Source of the DNA: Rehmannia glutinosa
Taxonomy: Eukaryota > Streptophyta > Magnoliopsida > Lamiales > Orobanchaceae
Length of the DNA: 64,000 nt
Direction of reading: 5' to 3'
Assembly (NCBI GenBank): GCA_016081115.2
Contig: JABTTQ020001487.1
Coordinates: forward strand, 124,001-188,000
A model generated the notes under the pieces. That model ran no database searches. It worked only from the letters and a program-made list of their open reading frames with translations, and was not told the origin of the DNA. Positions 58,740 through 64,000 of the stretch are shown piece after piece (the stretch's first letter is position 1; every line of letters begins with the position of its first letter). The translations under genes and the position numbers were made by a program.

Positions 58740-61700
58740 TCATCTCATTTGTCTCCTTCTTTCATCTTGATCAAGATCTTCTTCTTCTTCTCTTCTTCTT
58801 CTTCTCGTTTGCCTTCTTTTTCTTCTCATATGCCTTCTGGCGGCTTCATCTTTCCTTGTTCTTTCTGTCTCCCGCCATATTTGAGTTTGTCTTTTGTTTT
58901 CTTCTTCTATTCTCTTTACATACTCGGCGTTAGTTTTAGCCACTCGCAAGTTCGCCACTTGGTCAAGCCCGGCCCAAGTAGATCCCTCCTTTCTTTCCGG
59001 ATCTACGTATTCAATATTCTTGGGCGGAGGCCTAGGTGCAAGCTTCTTCCTCCACCGCCGCTCTTCTTCTTCTCTCTACCTGGGCGTATCTTTGTCTTTG
59101 GGGCCTTCTTCTTTCGGTGAGTGCCAGCGGAGTGACAGCAGAGGATAGGTTGTCTGTGTCTGTCGTCGCCTTCTTCACATAATGTGAGACCCTTTTCCCA
59201 AGTCTGGTCCCAAGCTTGAGCCATGGACATATTTGCAAAATATCCTTGATTCGAGCGTTTTGAATTCGTCAATCGATCTTGGCTCTGTCCCGGCATACGA
59301 AATGGCATACGTGTCTCTGTCCCATTGGAATGCCTCCGTGTTCTTTCAAGATGTTCATCACCCTGGCATCCATTCTTCCTTCCACCTCCTTCATCCCTGC
59401 TTCAATTGCTTTTCTCTTCTCGGCCATAGATACAAAGCAGAGTGTTGGAGTGGCGAGTCACGGGGAGTTTCTTTGCTTATAATGTCATTTGTGTGAGGAC
59501 CCTGTTGGGGGTTTGTGCAATCATCAAGGTCATATCTTTTGATCCTTCCCCCTCATTGATTTTCCTTTCTTGATTTCAAAATTTCCTCGGTGATTTTCCC
59601 TTCTCATTTGTTCCTTGTCATTGCTCCTTTCTTTTCGACTTGATTTTTCGCTTTAAGGTATTCCTCTTCCCCTTTTTGGCATCATCAAAGGATAGAGGAA
59701 CCCCAGGGAACATATCTTTGGCAAGCATGAAGTCGAAGTCTTACGATGGTTGAATTTTGCTTCAAGTCTGCTGCGTTGTATCTTGCACGGAATTGACGAG
59801 TAGCGTTGGATTCTCTTTGAAATCGGCTTCATCTCGGCCATGAGTAGGCTGAATTTTCTTGTCATGTGTTCTTCCAAACGCTGTATATCATTTGCATTAC
59901 GCTCACGCAGCGACTTGATCTCGGCGGTGTGAGCTTCATGCATATGTTCAATGTGTTCCTAAACCGTTTCGCATCAACATTTCGACTCTCCACACCAGCG
60001 ACTTGTTGAATAAGGTTCGAAGTATCTCACCTGTTCCACACGCATTGATTCTTCTTTGTTGCCACCATTCCCTTATCCTCGATTGTGATGCCTCTCAAGT
60101 CACCGTAAGGTTGGCATCTCTGTTGTCCGGCGCATGTCCAAAGAGGCTGATGCCTCTCCATTCGTTCAACTTGACAAATAGTGCCTTGAACACTTCTCGA
60201 ACTTGGTGATTCTTCACATTGCGGTGATGGCCATACAACGTCGAAATCAAAAATTTGGAACAATGGTGCCGAGTGAAAAAGCAGGAGGTGGTGCGTGATA
60301 GCGTGCTTGCTCATTTTCGACTCTTCGTGGAGTTACGGTATCTCCGGTGAGAAAGGGAAAGATTCCACAAAGATTCATCACCGCCAACCGGGATTTGTTC
60401 GATGATAAGCGGTGCGCGTGAAGTTCTTTTGGGAATCGATCCGGTATAGCGTGAGGAGCCGGAGCGGTGGTTTTCGGTTGGTGGGTTTGGTTGTGAAGTA
60501 GACCGCTTCGAGCCTCGGTTTGTCTTTAACCGTTGGTCTCGGTGATTTTTCCATTTGATAGACTTGTCCTCGGCCTTATCGGCGTCATCGGACGATGATG
60601 AGATTTCTAGTGGTGGCTCATCATCAAAGTTAAAAGTTTGACGAGTAGTCTTGGGATCGGACTTGCTCGTGCCTGGAACATCCGTTGGTGAGTCTCTTAG
60701 ATTTGTCATGGGGTTGACTCGACTTCTTCTTCGCCGATCCCGAGAAAAGTGACATCGGGGTTGTCCGGGAATCATGAAGTGCGCGATCTCCTTCTCGGAT
60801 GGGTCGATGATTGCGGGGGGATGTTCTTTACTTGACCTCTTTACCCGGGAAGTCTCAAGCTCCGTGGGCCTTCATTTCCTCCGGCAGTCTCTCTCTGCTG
60901 CGAGGCCTTGGTCCTCCATTTCGACGTGTGGTTGTCTTAGGGTCTTCTACGGTGGCATCCATTGGAGTCTCAACCCCATGGATTGCACTTTCATCTCCCA
61001 GTGTTAACTCCCCAGTACATTCCTTCTGTGCCTCGTTGCATCGGCTAGCGTCATTAGCCTTCGAGAGCGGTTGGCACCTCGGTGAGACAGTCTCAATCGT
61101 ATCGAGCTTCGTTGATGGCAACTTGTTGTTCTTCTAGTGATTGTAATTTCTCTTCTTCGCCTCCTTGCTTCTTTGTCGAGTCATCTGCAGCATCCTCGAC
61201 CTTGCCGCTGCGGTGGAGGAGTTTCCCCCTCGGTGGCGCACCGGTGAGTGACTTGGAGTGGGGTCACTCGTCTCCAAACTCATTGTTTCAATTGATGGTT
61301 GGCCGTTGGGGCGGTGGTAGCACACCTTCAATAGGGGTTGGCTCGATTGGGGTCCCCATTGTCCCGATTTCATTGCCATTTCCTTATTGCCTTCTTTCCG
61401 AGTGAGTGGGGAAGTGGTAGCAAGAACATCGTGGCTATTCTTTGAACCACTCCCATTGGATCGATTTCGGTTTGTGTTTTGGAGGACTCTCCTGGTCCCT
61501 CCATCGTCTTTGCTCGTGAAGGATTCTTGATTCATGCAATGCTTGCTGCATCCGATTCTTTCCGCGGGCGCGGCATTCTCTCAGTTCCTCGTCACTTTCG
61601 GAGAAGACATCAAGGAGAGGATGGAAGTGTTACGTGGTGCCGGAGATAGGGCGATACTTGCCTTCTCACGTGCTTGGCTTCTTGAGCTTGCTTTGCTCTC

Positions 61701-63236
61701 CCTGTCCTTGTAGATTTGCGGGATGTCTAAGCGATTGTCCTCATCAAGTCTTTGGGAGCACGATGAGTCGACCCAAGGAAATTTAGCAGTTCCTCTTCTT
61801 CTTCTATGAATTCAGGCCGTTGGAACTGTTCCCTTGACTTGCTCAACTTCCATTTTCTCCACTCACGCAGACGATTTTGGATGTCCGGGTAAGGTGGAGA
61901 TAGGATCATTACATCACTATCCGCCATTTGGTTCTTCTTGAGTTTTCAATTTTGTGTGAGCTATAGTGTGTCTTCGGGTTGCCTCTGTTGATCGCCTTGG
62001 CGCAGACTTGGTTGTTTCATCAACTACATCCGGAGACTCTACTTCTCCAGTAGTCTCCGGTATTTGTGCTATTTGAGTAACCGACTCATTTGGTTTCTCT
62101 GTTCGGACCGCTTGACGAGTCTTCTTCGTCTCTGGTTTGTACCAGGGGAATTTACAGTTCGGGGCGGCGTCCTCGAGTCTTGGGCGGCAGGGGCAGTCTT
62201 TGGTGTTTGTTTCGAGGAGCTGGCCGTCTAGGCTTGTCGATTCTCCTCCTTTTGACGATCGGAGAAGGCATTTGTGAGTCCTTCTCGACGGCTGCTGCGC
62301 AGGGCGGAGTGACACTGCTTCTTCAGGGGGCGGTGACTCTTTGCGGGCGGGAGCATGTTTGGTTTTCTTTCTTTGCAGGGGTGAGACTTCTTCTTAGCCT
62401 GCAGGGGCGACTTTCTTCTTGGTTGGAGAGAGGCAATTTGTGTCTTTGGGTGGTGATTCCCCTCTTTGGTGTCGCTCTCTTGGCATAAGCTAAGCCGAGC
62501 ACCGAGAGAGGTTAGCTCAACATCCTCTTGTTAACATGGAATGCTTTCCCATGTCCGAGAGGGACTCCTTTCACCTCCAATAGTCGGCCAATCACTAGGC
62601 CATATCCCGGGATCCTCCAAATGACCCATCTTCTTTGAATGACTTGTTCCCACGTTCGGGCAGAGTCTGCTGTAGATAAACTCAGCCCGATTTATCTTCT
62701 TTTCCTCGATGATTGCGGCCATCACAATCGGCTTTGCCTTTGATAGTTGGTCAAAGTTTGCCAAATTTGATGTCGATACATTTGGCAACTATGTCCAACA
62801 ATTTGTGATAATCAACCTTGGTGATCTTTTGTTTTCTTTGTGTATATAATTTTATCGGCAAAAGGTCGGACTTGACTATTTCTTTCCATGCGTCGCCCAA
62901 GCTTACATCGCTTCCTTAATCTCGTTGCTCCTTACCTGGGGTAGTGAGCAATATTCACCAAATCCTTGGCGGTGATAGTCATTGCTTCCCGTGAGCAGAT
63001 GACTTGATTCCTTCATCGTGAATCTCGGCATTCACGAGAAGGAATGCGACCTCCTCCACATAGGTCATAGGATATTCAGCGTTAGAAAGCGGTTTGATCC
63101 CGATGTTTCCAACTTCTCCGCGATTTTCTTCACCAGGGTGTCGTCGGACCCCTTCTTCACCATTCCGTCGAAATCCACGGTCGAACAGGGTGTGGATTTG
63201 TTTTCCCAACTTGGTAAAGTCATAAGTTGGTGCCAT
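58740..63236 (-). pseudogene. Extra ORF region of the nested copia copy, degenerate
   Basis: The start codon (63236) opens MAPTYDFTKLGKQIHTLFDR. Pieces downstream: AEIHDEGIKSS, then FDQLSKAKPIVMAAIIEEKK and GTSHSKKMGHLEDP (62788-62531), a basic/Ser-rich part (62315-61917), MILSPPYPDIQNRLREWRKW (61927-61727), Ser/Arg/Asp-rich parts (61535-60311) including SSSDDADKAEDKS, and two helix-like coiled-coil candidates, HEAHTAEIKSLRERNANDIQ (59943-59653) and YVKRIEEENKRQTQIWRETE (58958-58740). The last piece ends in an Arg/Glu-rich tail. About 4.5 kb in total, broken by frame changes. The C-terminal part is missing from the window in the left copy. Function unknown; the position is that of an env-like frame. 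Confidence 0.5.
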
Positions 63237-63814
63237 TTCTCGAGAATAATTTCAAGGAAAAACTCGAAATTGATTTGAAGGTTGATAGGGTTTCGAGAGT
63301 ATTTGCCTTTGCCTTTTGAGAGAAAGAGATTGAACAGTTTTAGAAGTGTGAGAGAGAAACGGACGAAAATGGTTTAAATATGGTTTATGAAAGGGCGTGC
63401 AGACGGTTTTGAATTGTGATCGAAATCAACGGCTTGGATTTCGCACGCATATTGAGTAGTTCATGTCTCGTATTTAATGCGGCAAAGCATTTATATCCAA
63501 TCATAGGCTTGGTGTGCGGCTTTATGTCTGTACACATCATCATTATCTTTGACGTGTCTCTTAAAACATTCCCGCTAAGTCAAAACGATTTGCGTTTTTG
63601 TCACTTTGCTCATAAGTTATTCAGCTTATCTCTTAGTGATTTAACTCGCTTCTCACATTTCTCTTAGTGACTAATTTATCGGTGACTTGGTATAGTTGAC
63701 TTTCCGTCTGGTGATTCTTGGTGATTTTTGTTTTCGACTCTTTTTCACCTTCTTTCTGTTCCATTTCTTTTCTTTGATTCTTACGTGTCTCAACTTAGCT
63801 CAATTAGCCCCAAC

Positions 63815-64000
63815 TCATGTTTGAGTTCTTCAAATCTTGACTCACATAATGGTTTTGTGAAGATGTCGGCTAGTTGTTTGTCGGTTGAGATATATTCCAA
63901 GATAATGTCCTTCTTTTCAACATGATCTCTTATGAAATGATATCGACATCAATATGTTTTGTTCTTGAGTGCAACACAGATTTTGAGTGATTGCAATGGC
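63815..64000 (-). pseudogene. C-terminal end of copia RNase H (window edge)
   Basis: The minus strand reads the same segment as 3654-3860 in the left copy, including the ISTDKQLADIFTKPL region and the stop region after it. The rest of pol is outside the window. Confidence 0.7.

Larger units (their letters stand above)
56941..64000 (-). mobile_element. Ty1-copia LTR retrotransposon, nested copy (5' end outside window)
   Basis: 3' LTR at 56941-58467, polypurine tract, then the internal domain read right to left. The order matches the left copy: the extra ORF region (63236 down to about 58740) and, at 63815-64000, the C-terminal end of RNase H. Base 64000 corresponds to about base 3859 of the left copy, so the 5' LTR should end near window coordinate 70,975. 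It sits inside the gag of the plus-strand element. Confidence 0.92.

Noticed and set aside
58692..59120. 142-codon plus-strand hydrophobic frame
   Set aside because: Reverse of the Arg/Glu-rich coiled-coil end of the extra copia ORF; TTC/CTT codons make it look membrane-like.

Overview
The window is nuclear DNA of a flowering plant, most likely a eudicot. Three intron-containing or plastid-targeted genes sit among nested LTR retrotransposons, LINE fragments and short DNA transposons. An asterid is possible from the repeat style, but that is only an impression. No prokaryotic, organellar, tRNA, rRNA or CRISPR features were seen. || Layout. 1-10834: a minus-strand Ty1-copia element (3' LTR left of the window; 5' LTR 9275-10834) with decayed gag and pol and a long extra reading-frame region downstream of pol. 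10835-11226: an array of CACGTTATA-type inverted motifs. 11869-15794: a tandemly duplicated segment of about 150 bp, each copy interrupted by a Mutator-like element with a perfect 9-bp target duplication. 16026-17418: a four-exon gene for a plastid DNL-type zinc-ribbon (Hsp70 escort) protein, including a GC-AG intron. 20088-20579: plastocyanin, intronless and complete. 20987-22707: a TIR element whose left TIR has been entered by a hairpin-rich MITE. 23255-24420: a fossil non-LTR RNase H domain split by a retroposed sequence. 24771-31519 (minus): an 11-exon phospholipase D delta-type gene, 842 residues, with LINE and MULE pieces in its introns. 31807-32748: a MULE-type MITE and a hAT-type MITE upstream of that gene. 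33018-44882 (minus): a complete 11.9-kb Athila-type Ty3-gypsy element with a perfect CCTAT target duplication, a tRNA-Asp primer site, an ATHILA ORF-1-like frame after integrase, and in-frame palindromic 72-bp repeats. 45427-54830: DNA transposons (one with FAR1/MULE-like remnants), palindromic and tandem repeats. 55100-64000: a plus-strand copia element interrupted in gag at 56941 by an opposite-strand copy of the same family, which runs off the window. || Working parts. The three host genes are unrelated in role: stromal Hsp70 maintenance, photosynthetic electron transfer in the thylakoid lumen, and phospholipid hydrolysis at the plasma membrane. They look intact, while every retroelement frame carries stops or frameshifts. 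The most unusual signals are the palindromic repeat family shared by the LTRs and the coding region of the Athila element, GC-AG introns in two separate genes, and several insertions whose target duplications can be read base by base.
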